Shown here: positions 55,010-64,000 of the stretch, piece after piece
Position numbering within the stretch: the stretch's first letter is position 1
Layout: the number at the start of each line of letters is the position of its first letter
Assembly: GCF_026151205.1 (NCBI RefSeq)
Contig: NC_087075.1
Coordinates: 13,963,628-14,027,627, forward strand
DNA length: 64,000 nt
From: Bolinopsis microptera
Taxonomy: Eukaryota; Ctenophora; Tentaculata; Lobata; Bolinopsidae
Reading direction: 5' to 3'
Notes under the pieces: generated by a model
What the model was told of the DNA's origin: nothing
The model's input: only the letters and a program-made list of their open reading frames with translations
Database searches by the model: none
Made by a program: the position numbers and the translations under genes

Positions 55010-57400
55010 ATTATATTGCCCGACTGTCCGATTGGAAGGGGTGTTATGTGATACGTGCGCATGATACAATATCAAATATAGTGTTTAATATATAGAACGC
55101 CAGTGTTATTTGTTTTAAAATAAAAAACTAATTAACTGTAGCTGTAGAGCCGGAAACGTATCACGAGAAATGAAAGTTGTCTCTCGCTGTTCATATGCTT
55201 GTTTTGATAATGCTCCCTGAGAAAAATTTAGCGTTATCACTTTTCTTCCTCATGACACATTATCACATATAACGTCCCTGAGGGCATTATAATTTTTATA
55301 AACCTCTGTTTTGAAAGTTCTAAATTTTAATATATTCACATTTCTATTTGCTATTTAAAATTCAATTTTATGTATATATATATATATAAGTCAATAACTG
55401 CAGGCCGCCAAAGCCGCGCATTCTTGAAAACAGGATCAACTTGTTTATAGTTATACAACAACGTAAATTTAAAACTATCCGTGGTTTTTAAAAAATAAAT
55501 AAATTATAATTTTACCTAATTCCAAAGCCAGCTTTGTAAAATTTACTAATAGATCATAATATATCGTTAACTTATGATTTGTAAATATTTACAGTGCAAA
55601 TGCAACATTTCATTAATTTATAAACAAGCGAACTCCAGCCCCTACACGCATCAATTGTTATGCGGCGTTGTATGACCCGCCGCGCACGAGTGCGCGGCTC
55701 CCCCTGTATCGTACAAACTTTACATTTATAGTGAAACGGCCATGGAGGTCACGACGTGATACAAGGTTTAAATCTCAATGTGAATGAAATTTTAGTTACC
55801 TAGTTGTAGATTTCAATAATAAAATGGTTTATAGTTTTAAACAAGTCAGCCATCAACATTTTAAAATTAAACAGCATGGTTATGAACAGAATTGCTGAGT
55901 TTTTGCTTGCAACATTTACTTGGAGTTTCTCCGAATGAATTTTCAAAATTGAGCTTTTATGAGTTTCAGGATTATCCGAAAGCCAGGCTTAAATATTTTG
56001 AGTTCCTACCAGCTATAACTCCACCTGGTTGCAGAACTAGGTCACTGCATCAAATACATACTTATTAAATAACATCAGAGGAGTCCAATTTAGCATTTTC
56101 GATTTGAAATCCTTAGAACAACAGTGATTTCTCTCCGAAGAGAAAGAACTTTGTAAATATAGAGAGTCTCGATTTGAACTTGGAGCCACAAGGCCAAGGG
56201 TGGATTTGAAATGTTTCTGCCGATATTTTAGTTGGGGAATATATTGCATTTTTAAAGGTTTCATTTTAAATAAAGTAATGAATTAATTTGTCAAATTTAG
56301 CAGTCGCAAGACGCCATTGAATATAATTTAAATGCAATGAGACGCCAAGTTTTATTGTCTTACAGGGCAGAGGTACTCAGATGCTGTGGGATACATTAGG
56401 AAGCGCCTTCGTTTCGAAATCTTAAGAACGACGGTAATTTCTCTCCGGGGAGAATAATAATAATAATAATAATAATAATATTTGTTTGAATTTCTTTTTG
56501 CTATGTTTTTTAATATTTATTTGTATAATTTGTGAGTGTTTCTCCCGCTTTTCTTCCCTTGCGCAGCAAGCCCTGTCTCTTGTAAAAACAACCTTGAAAG
56601 TTTTGTAGATACATATAGTTTCTACACCTTTATCCTCTGGTCCCTAGGGTCAGCTGATCCCGGGCCAGAAAACCAGAGGAAAACTACCGACTGCCAAGGT
56701 CTGACGCCTAGGCAGTCGAGACCTCTTATTGAGACCCTTTATAATAATAATAATTCTATACTGTTACATAATTTAAAAATTATGGCCCCTTATTGTGGGC
56801 AGAGTATGTGTCTTTATTTAAGTGTCCTGATTTAAAAATCATCTGAGTGACTGCATTGAAATAATTTAAGGAGAGTACCATAAAAACGTTAAAACAAAAG
56901 GAGTAACAACTAGAACATACTTATATTAATATCAACATTAGAACAAAATACAGTCACCTAATTCTCTTCTCCTACGGTTGAGTATAGAGGAACCATCTTT
57001 GGCGGGTATTAGGGACTTAGACCATTACAAATACCCTGCTGTAAGTTTGCAAGGTATGTGGACTAAGTGGACTAAGGGAGACAGAGGGGCGAGAAAGAAC
57101 TTTGTCAATATAGATAGGTTAGATTTGAACTTGGAGCCGCAAGGCCAAGGGTGATTTTCAAAATATTGAGTTTTAGAAGGGTTATTTTTATATAGGGTCA
57201 TTGTTTTTAACTTTAAATGGATCACTATGCAATGAAACACACCAGTTGTTACAAGTAATTATCAAACCCCACAGACAACATGTTTGTGGCACATTCTGAA
57301 ATAGTAAACAATTAGTATGTCATGTCTAATTTTCAATTAAACTAAGCTCAGTTAATGTAAGAGCCGCTTTAGAAAGCACTGGAGTTTATCTCCAGGATTA
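55010..57400. other. Spacer with dispersed repeats
   Basis: No gene. A unit containing GATTTGAACTTGGAGCC and CAAGGCCAAGGGTG occurs at 56150-56205 and again at 57110-57155 in the same orientation. A TTTCTCTCC-G-GAGA block occurs at 56128 and 56430. (AAT)n microsatellite at 56453-56480; (TA)n at 55372-55388. Confidence 0.5.
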
Positions 57401-57404
57401 AATT

Positions 57405-58614
57405 ATATCGAGTTATATGATTTAGCTATAAGGCGGTTTTGTCTTCCGAAAAAAGTTAACTATGATTATAGTGCCCTGAAGTCGGATGGTGAGCTTCAAA
57501 AAAAATATGCAATTGAAGTTCGGAATAGATTCTCTGGCCTGGTAGAGGAGGATGATGGGGCCACTGAAAGCTACGGGAAGCTTATGGTTGCTATTGAGGC
57601 GGCAAACAAGAGCCTTCTGCCAAAGAAGACTCGACAAAAGCAGATTGACCCCTCAAGTGACCCAAGAGTGGACAGTGCAAGGAGGGGACTGTTCTTGGCC
57701 AAGGACCAATACCATCAGGAGCCTTGTGAGGAGAAGAGAGAGGAAGTCGCCACTAAAAAGGATTTGTTAAAGGCCTGCTACAAAGAGGTAGAGGAGGAGA
57801 TCCTGAAAGGAAAGATCAGGAAAGTTGAGGATACTGCTGATCGTTGTAAGAACAAGGAATCCTGGAAGCTTGTCAACGATATTTCAGGGAGGACAAATCC
57901 CAGCTGTGGACTCGTGGAAGGGGGCAGCTCAACAGAACGTCTTGAGAACTGGAGGAAGCACTTCTCTGGGTTACTTGGACAGCCACCCACAGTCCCTGAC
58001 AATAGTATTCCGATCAGGAATATACACCCTCCACTGAATATAGAGGATGGCCCGTTCACCATTGAGGAACTACGTCTTGCCAAAAAGCAGATAGTAGAAG
58101 GCAAAGCTTATGGTGATGATGGTATCTCACCTGAAGTGATGAAGAGGGTGGACATCGATGACGTCATCCTGAAGTTCTGCAACGATGCATTATGTGATGG
58201 TCTCATGCCCGATCAATGGAAGCTCAGTAATATTGTTCCTGTGCCAAAGAAAGGGGACCTCACTAAGACCGACAACTACAGAGGAATATCTCTGACATCG
58301 ATAGTCAGTAAAACTCTGAACAAAATGTTGCTGAACAGGATGAAGCCAAGTCTTGAGGAAGTTTTAAGGGACAACCAGAATGGCTTTAGACCTGGGCGCT
58401 CTACAACATCGCACATCCTTGCTCTACGAAGAATTATGGAGGGTGCTAGAGCCAAAAATCTTAAGGCCACCATGGTTTTCATTGATTTCAAAAAGGCGTT
58501 CGATAGTGTGCATAGAGGTTTGCTCATGAAGATATTAAAAGCATATGGCATACCAGAAGCCATAGTGCGGCTCATTGAGGGTATCTATACGAGCACAAAG
58601 GCTAAAGTAGTTAC
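57405..58614 (+). pseudogene. LINE reverse transcriptase, cut by an LTR element
   Basis: The open frame runs from about 57405 (LAIRRFCLPKKVNYDYSALK) through LMVAIEAANKSLLPKKTRQK and on into the reverse transcriptase: FTIEELRLAKKQIVEGKAYG-DDGISPEVMK, WKLSNIVPVPKKGDLTKTDN-YRGISL, NGFRPGRSTTSHILALRR, MVFIDFKKAFDSVHR (the first catalytic Asp block) and on to GIYTSTKAKVVT. At 58615 it passes into the LTR and a stop at 58637. The catalytic FADD block would lie beyond the insertion. The linker and RT resemble RTE/CR1-group elements. The endonuclease domain is absent, so it is 5'-truncated. Confidence 0.85.
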
Positions 58615-59446
58615 TGTTGGAACCCTGTTCTTGGGTTAATTAAATAACAAATAATACTCAATTATTATAAATACAAATTAGATGAATAAAGAGGTTATAC
58701 AAATAAATGGTGTTTCAAATGTAACCTTGTTACTCTATGTACTCACCCTCAAATAGTGAATGAGTGATTAAAAGGTGATTGGTGTGACTCAGTTACTCAC
58801 ACTGCTCTAACTAATACACAATTCAATACTAAACTAAATAATGTCTTTTTACTATTAGATTAAACTACTATTAAATTAAAACTACTACCCAGGATGATGA
58901 TGTTCTTCTTACTATATGAGGGACTTCTGAATGATGAGGACTTCAACTAAACTGGAACTGATAACTATAATACCAAACCCTGGGGGAAAACTACCGTGAG
59001 TAAAGTGAAAGGTAATCCACGTGAAACTATAAATGAAAGTGAAAGAGGAAGCGGGAACTCCTAGACTAAACTACTAAACTATAACTATAAACTACTTACC
59101 ACTCTTTCCACGTCACAGAACACAGATAGTATCTGTCGACTGGAATCTGTGGGATCACTAAAACAACGTCACTCCTCTCCCTTCTGCTACGCTAGAGTCT
59201 GGAGTCGACAACGTCACTCCTCTCCCTTCTGCTACGCTAGAGTCTGGAGTCAACTAAACACTGGACACTCCTCTCTCTTCTGTTACTTCAACTAGAGTCT
59301 GGAGTCGAGCCTTGTCTGCCTTCTGGAGTCCCTTTACCCCAACACTGTATATACAATCACTGGAACTAAACCTTTGCTAAAGTGAGATACAGGGTTAGTA
59401 ATATGAAGTACAAAAACAAGCTACAAATAGAATTAAGATTCTAACA
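58615..59446 (-). repeat. LTR (3' LTR of the minus-strand element)
   Basis: 832 bp, starting TGTTGGAACC and ending AACA, so it has the TG...CA structure with short inverted ends. It matches 63459-64000 almost base for base. Inside, an imperfect 60-bp unit (CACTCCTCTCCCTTCTGCTA and CTAGAGTCTGGAGTC) is repeated about three times at 59165-59310. Confidence 0.95.
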
Positions 59447-59460
59447 TTCCCCCTACTTTA
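59447..59460 (-). promoter_or_regulatory. Polypurine tract
   Basis: On the minus strand AAAGTAGGGGGAA lies immediately before the LTR start TGTT, the position where plus-strand DNA synthesis is primed. Confidence 0.85.
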
Positions 59461-61300
59461 AAAAAGAAAAAGTACTTACTAATAATTTAACTCATGACTT
59501 TTACAATCTTAAAGTCATAACTCCCTATACTTTCTTTGTTAAAAAATAGATATCCGACTATCCGAGTTAAATTAGGAAATAAACTCCAGCAAAAACCGTA
59601 GAGTTAAGAATATTCTAATCCACACACGCAACACAAAAACGTGTCGTGCGCGCTAAAAATACTTTCTATGAGTTTCAGCTATATAAAAAAATGCGCGGCT
59701 CAATCTGAGTTAATTCTAAATACGTGTCGATACACTGTCATGAAAGCAGATAACTAAAAAAGCAGTTAATGATTATTCCATATTCGGCGAGTCACGTGGT
59801 ACAAGTGGATTAAATCTCTGTTAACGCGGGAAAAACATCCGCTGTAAAACAGGCTAGTGGCTAAAATGACTGCCTTCCACGCTGAGCGTGAGATCTGAGA
59901 GATATAATACTTGTACAAAACGTCCGATAGAATTAATACAGTCTAACTATTAGCTAATTAACTATCAAAGTTCTTAATACGAAAATCTCTTTTCTATGAA
60001 CGGAATTGAAACATCGTTCTAAGACTGACAGGTGCACAAAAAATACCCGTCCAACACAGTAATCACGTGTGATCTTGAGAGATTTCTGTATCGAGTTATC
60101 GTAATGACAGAAAAACTGCGTACTACAACTAAATATTAGGAGCTATTCAAGCTTTAAACACAACCTCTTGAGAGTCAATAATGAGTCACTAACCAATCAT
60201 TGACACACACCACTGTACTAAACAGTTCTAAAACGTAAAATACATGAATTCTGTCGTTTAAAAACAGGTTCAAACTGAGTCCCTAAAGGCTCGGGATCAG
60301 TGAAGAACATGTAATAGCATGTTGATCGAAACGACAGCATTCTTATAAAACCAAAAAACTCACGCTGAGCAAGCTGCTCCTAGCTCATCCCAACAGAAAA
60401 TACCAAACATCCCCTTTTAACACTTCCTACAGAAGATGCAAGTTAATAAAGTAATATCAGGTAAACACTTTCATGTCTTTGAGAAGAAAAGGATCGTCTT
60501 TCTGAAAAGTAAGTTTGAAACTGAAATGTTAGACTTTTAGAAGTAGGAATCTGAAATATTCTGTTAGCGGTAATTTTATTACACATGTCACGTACAAAAT
60601 GTACTTTAAATTGTATCTATTAATCCTTATTATCTCTACACCATGTAATAGAAAATTTAGCAAATCAACTGACAAATGTGACCGTGCGCTACAACACAAA
60701 GAAAAGGAGCGCTAAAGCTGGTACACACGTCTAAATTCGCTAACTAATCTATCTTTCTCCCAAAATTGTTGATAATTTAGCAAATACAACCAAAGTTCAG
60801 TTACCAGACTAAGAGAAAAGAAAAGAAAGGATAGACTGGTTCCTAAAAATGGGATTCACTAACTTTTCATCAAACATTCCCAACTTACTACATTCTCAGT
60901 AAAAAATATGAACTAACGACAAAAAAATGTCAAAATATCCTTCCCAAAACTTCTGTTCGAGAAACTTCTCTAGAACATAAAAACACAAAATTAATATACG
61001 TGTAAAGAGTTACAAATGTTTAAAAGATTGTTAAATACAAACACCTCGTGCATGTTAAAAGTCTCTGAAAGGTTAAAAATGTAAAAATGACTCGTTACAA
61101 AGTTGGTAATTCTAACAATACTAATATATACACACACATTTAAAGTTAAAAGTTTATTACAAATGACGTTAAAAAGTTATTGTTTAACCAAATTGACATT
61201 TCAAACAACAAATAATTCGAGCAAAAATATTCAATCTCTTTCTACAACATAAAGTCCAAAACAGTTATACTCTCTCTGACATATTCACAGTATCCTTGAT
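59461..61300. other. Non-coding internal region of the LTR element
   Basis: Located where pol would be expected. No frame of note on either strand and no reverse transcriptase or RNase H motif visible. AT-rich. Confidence 0.7.
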
Positions 61301-63355
61301 CTATGACTTAAGCGAGCTTGCTGAAAACTGCACCTCTCTTCGTGAGACATCCTGAACAATCTTTAACCTCTGCACTTGTACAGAGTTATCCAACTCAACT
61401 GATACGGGTTCACCGTTTGACTCGTCCAGTCGTACATTGTAAAGATTTTTGTTCTTCCCTGTAGGTTTCCCGGCTCTACCTATCACCAAGGCATTATTCC
61501 AATCATCACTCTCCGAGGATCTGAACCTGATAATGTCATTCTTCTTTACACCCACGCCTGTTCTGGTTTGACACACACTTTCCCAATCCGACTGATTCAC
61601 TGACAGATCTGACAGATTCACACTCCCTGAAACTGAACTTACAGTTCCATGGTCATCTGGCTCAATTTCTGTCTCAATTTCTGGCTCACTTTCTGGCTCA
61701 CTGTCTTGATCCACATTACCTGAAACTGAGCTCACAACTCCATGGTCCTCTAGCTCACTATCTGGCTCAATTTCTGGCTCATTGTCTTGCACACTCTCAT
61801 TGTCAGCTCCACTGAATGTTTCTAACTCCTCCTCTTGATCACTTTCATCGTCACTTAGTGACCATGGCGATGTAATCTTCTCCTCTAAAACAGGACGGAC
61901 CTTAATTTCTGTTGCATGATTAGTTCTTCCAGAATCTGTTTGGCTGATAGAACTTTCACATCGTCCTATGGGTATCATCATGTGTCCTGACTTAGTGATC
62001 ACTAGATTCTCTTCTCCTCCGAAAGCATAAACTTTGTCAGTTTCAGTATCGATCTTCATCTTCATCTTTTTCATGGACTCTCTAGACAGTAACAGAGGAA
62101 TATCATTTTCCACAATAAACACGTTTAAAGTTACTTTCTGACCACATATTGTTACTGGGAGTGCTTTTTGTATCCTGGCTGTAACTGCATCTCCATCCCC
62201 GAAACAAAAATTCTTCTCACAAGGAGTCACTTTGACCTCTTCATGTTCAGCTGATGTGAGAGATTCCTCGAAGACTGTCAGCCATTTCTTTCCACACACT
62301 GTGGAGCTAGCACCTGTATCTAAAAGTGCTTTATTTGTCGCTTCTCCCATAAGGTACGTGATACACTTGTTTTCATCTTTTAGTTTAAAGTCAGACTCAA
62401 AGAATGTAAGCTTCTTCTCTCCAAATGTGTTGTACTTACAGTCTCTCATCATATGGTCTGTTTCCTTACAAATATGACAACGTAAGGGTCCTGATTGTTG
62501 GGCTTGTGCTCCTCGTCTGGATCTAAATGGAGCTTGTTGATACACGTTTCCTGAACTCTGTCCTTGAAACGCAGGTCTTTGTCCGAAGGGTCTTTGTCCG
62601 AAAGGTCTCTTAGATGAATAAAAATCCCTGTGTTGGTGGTGTCTTTGTTGATAAAAAACTTTCTGAGGGTCTTCCTCCTGGTTGCTCTGGTCCTCACCAA
62701 AATGTTCTGAATTGTTGATGTCGTACTGTTGAAAATAAGTATTTACAGGCTCTTCTTTAATCTTTGGTTTTCCGATGGAATATGTTTCATCGCTTGCGCC
62801 GCTTGCGCTTGATGAAGAAGAAAATGTATTAGTATAATCTTCTCCGTATGCTCTCTTAAGCTGGGATTCCATATTCTCGTAGCTTAACTTAGAGACCGTT
62901 GCCCTGATTAACGTCTTTTGATGGTCCGAGAGATTAGCATGATGTAATAAGAAGTACGCTAGTACTCCATCTTCAAATACCACAGTAGCACCACGCTTCT
63001 GCACAAGGCTCTTGTAACGATGGCTAAATTCTCTCACATACTCTTCCATGGGCACTTCCTTGGGTCTTCTGTAGTTCATGAAGCTGTCAATGGACGTAAA
63101 GACTGACTGAGTCTGGTCTTTTTCATATAACTTGTCCAGTTCAGAAATGAGAACATCTATTCCTCCTGCTTTGGACAATTCTTCCACGTCCAGCTGTATA
63201 GCAACAGCTTCTGGTTTTCCAGACATATTCATGATTAATGCAGCTGCTCCTGCCTCAGGCTTGACGGTGGTCACCTTCTTCCACCACTGAACTCTCCGTT
63301 TCCAATCTGTATAGTTGGCCTTCTCATCAAGAACAGGTACTTTATCACCTCCCAT
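61301..63355 (-). CDS. Gag-protease polyprotein, 684 residues
   Basis: Domains in order: N-terminal gag of the copia/UBN2 style (YTDWKRRVQWWKKVT at about 16, then MSGKPEAVAIQLD, LDKLYEKDQTQSVF, and EEYVREFSHRYKSLV); a Gln/Arg-rich linker; a zinc knuckle CHICKETDHMMRDC (CX2CX4HX4C, about 293-306); a retropepsin-like block ALLDTGASSTVCGK (about 344), an aspartic protease active site; an acidic repeat region rich in SEPE/EIE; and a C-terminal block NDIIRFRSSESDDWNN with GRAGKPTGKNKNLYNV (about 620-640). The last block resembles the small domain that in many metazoan retroelements follows the integrase. This would mean the integrase core and reverse transcriptase were lost while flanking parts stayed in one frame. 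Gag would package the element RNA; the enzymes must come from a relative. Confidence 0.88.
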   Translation of the reverse strand: MGGDKVPVLDEKANYTDWKRRVQWWKKVTTVKPEAGAAALIMNMSGKPEAVAIQLDVEELSKAGGIDVLISELDKLYEKDQTQSVFTSIDSFMNYRRPKEVPMEEYVREFSHRYKSLVQKRGATVVFEDGVLAYFLLHHANLSDHQKTLIRATVSKLSYENMESQLKRAYGEDYTNTFSSSSSASGASDETYSIGKPKIKEEPVNTYFQQYDINNSEHFGEDQSNQEEDPQKVFYQQRHHQHRDFYSSKRPFGQRPFGQRPAFQGQSSGNVYQQAPFRSRRGAQAQQSGPLRCHICKETDHMMRDCKYNTFGEKKLTFFESDFKLKDENKCITYLMGEATNKALLDTGASSTVCGKKWLTVFEESLTSAEHEEVKVTPCEKNFCFGDGDAVTARIQKALPVTICGQKVTLNVFIVENDIPLLLSRESMKKMKMKIDTETDKVYAFGGEENLVITKSGHMMIPIGRCESSISQTDSGRTNHATEIKVRPVLEEKITSPWSLSDDESDQEEELETFSGADNESVQDNEPEIEPDSELEDHGVVSSVSGNVDQDSEPESEPEIETEIEPDDHGTVSSVSGSVNLSDLSVNQSDWESVCQTRTGVGVKKNDIIRFRSSESDDWNNALVIGRAGKPTGKNKNLYNVRLDESNGEPVSVELDNSVQVQRLKIVQDVSRREVQFSASSLKS

Positions 63356-63437
63356 GATGAAAACTGAAATCTAGTGTTAGGTGTTAAGTGTTAGGTGTTA
63401 GTTTAAATATACAAAAAATAAATACGGTCCGGTGTAA

Positions 63438-63458
63438 CGTAGTTCTGCCTGCTACCAC
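63438..63458 (-). promoter_or_regulatory. Primer-binding site, initiator tRNA-Met type
   Basis: Directly after the 5' LTR (minus strand) the sequence reads G-TGGTAGCAGGCAGAAC. Its first nine bases TGGTAGCAG equal the complement of the 3' end (CTGCTACCA) of animal initiator tRNA-Met. Only about nine bases match, so the assignment is tentative. Confidence 0.55.
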
Positions 63459-64000
63459 TGTTGGAACCCTGTTCTTGGGTTAATTAAATAACAAATAATA
63501 CTCAATTATTATAAATACAAATTAGATGAATAAAGAGGTTATACAAATAAATGGTGTTTCAAATGTAACCTTGTTACTCTATGTACTCACCCTCAAATAG
63601 TGAATGAGTGATTAAAAGGTGATTGGTGTGACTCAGTTACTCACACTGCTCTAACTAATACACAATTCAATACTAAACTAAATAATGTCTTTTTACTATT
63701 AGATTAAACTACTATTAAATTAAAACTACTACCCCTGATGATGATGTTCTTCTTACTATATGAGGGACTTCTGAATGATGAGGACTTCAACTAAACTGGA
63801 ACTGATAACTATAATACCAAACCCTGGGGGAAAACTACCGTGAGTAAAGTGAAAGGTAATCCACGTGAAACTATAAATGAAAGTGAAAGAGGAAGCGGGA
63901 ACTCCTAGACTAAACTACTAAACTATAACTATAAACTACTTACCACTCTTTCCACGTCACAGAACACAGATAGTATCTGTCGACTGGAATCTGTGGGATC
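63459..64000 (-). repeat. LTR (5' LTR, truncated by the window end)
   Basis: Starts TGTTGGAACC and follows the other LTR collinearly for 542 bases to the end of the window; about 290 more bases are expected outside. Confidence 0.95.

Larger units (their letters stand above)
58615..64000 (-). mobile_element. Non-autonomous gag-protease LTR retrotransposon
   Basis: Minus-strand element with an 832-bp 3' LTR (58615-59446), a polypurine tract beside it, an internal region with a single gag-protease frame, a primer-binding site, and a 5' LTR from 63459 that leaves the window. The 1.85 kb between the frame and the 3' LTR has no coding capacity, so integrase and reverse transcriptase are absent. 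The element inserted into a LINE reverse transcriptase. Near-identical LTRs (one difference noticed, CCCAGG versus CCCCTG) suggest a recent insertion. Confidence 0.92.

Noticed and set aside
56536-56835. 99-residue plus-strand frame
   Set aside because: Spans a microsatellite-like stretch and shows no motif.
57778-58575. Minus-strand frames
   Set aside because: Shadows of the LINE reverse transcriptase coding strand.

Overview
This is a eukaryotic, almost certainly early-branching metazoan window: AT-rich, intron-rich, GT-AG introns, class A GPCR genes and many DNA transposons and LINEs. A cnidarian (hydrozoan-like) source fits best, partly because the first coding exon of the main gene starts with ATG directly after a 3' splice site, as expected with spliced-leader trans-splicing. 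That placement is inference; a sponge or ctenophore is not excluded.

The backbone of the left two thirds is one housekeeping gene, GMP synthase, on the + strand from 5522 to 42875. I could assemble 19 exons with consistent phases giving about 676 residues, close to the metazoan enzyme. Its introns are large and hold other genes: an ORF1-only LINE derivative (intron 1), a 602-residue Ser-rich repeat protein and a class A GPCR (intron 6), a second GPCR and a three-exon GT31 glycosyltransferase (intron 7), and a small secreted Cys-rich protein (intron 17). Minisatellite arrays sit at several GMP synthase exon-intron junctions. In two cases the array has copied the splice site itself: 8 acceptor copies at exon 9 and 11 in-frame donor copies at exon 13.

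Mobile DNA has reshaped the nested genes. A 2.7-kb element with two 970-bp inverted arms and a 9-bp target duplication splits the last transmembrane helix of the first GPCR. A pogo-like element with 25-bp inverted repeats and a decayed transposase lies in intron 7. The last intron of the glycosyltransferase gene is 176 bp, is bordered by a duplicated exon segment carrying AG|GT, and is filled with a copied piece of the neighbouring GPCR gene. This looks like a recent intron gain.

Right of 42.9 kb the window is repeat-rich: a second LINE ORF1, several MITEs, a decayed LINE, the 5' exons of an inorganic pyrophosphatase (- strand) that begins with a signal-like peptide, and a small Cys-containing gene whose first exon overlaps the pyrophosphatase first exon in antisense. 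The right end is an RTE/CR1-type LINE reverse transcriptase interrupted by an LTR retrotransposon. The LTR element carries gag and protease but no integrase core or reverse transcriptase, and its upstream LTR runs off the window.
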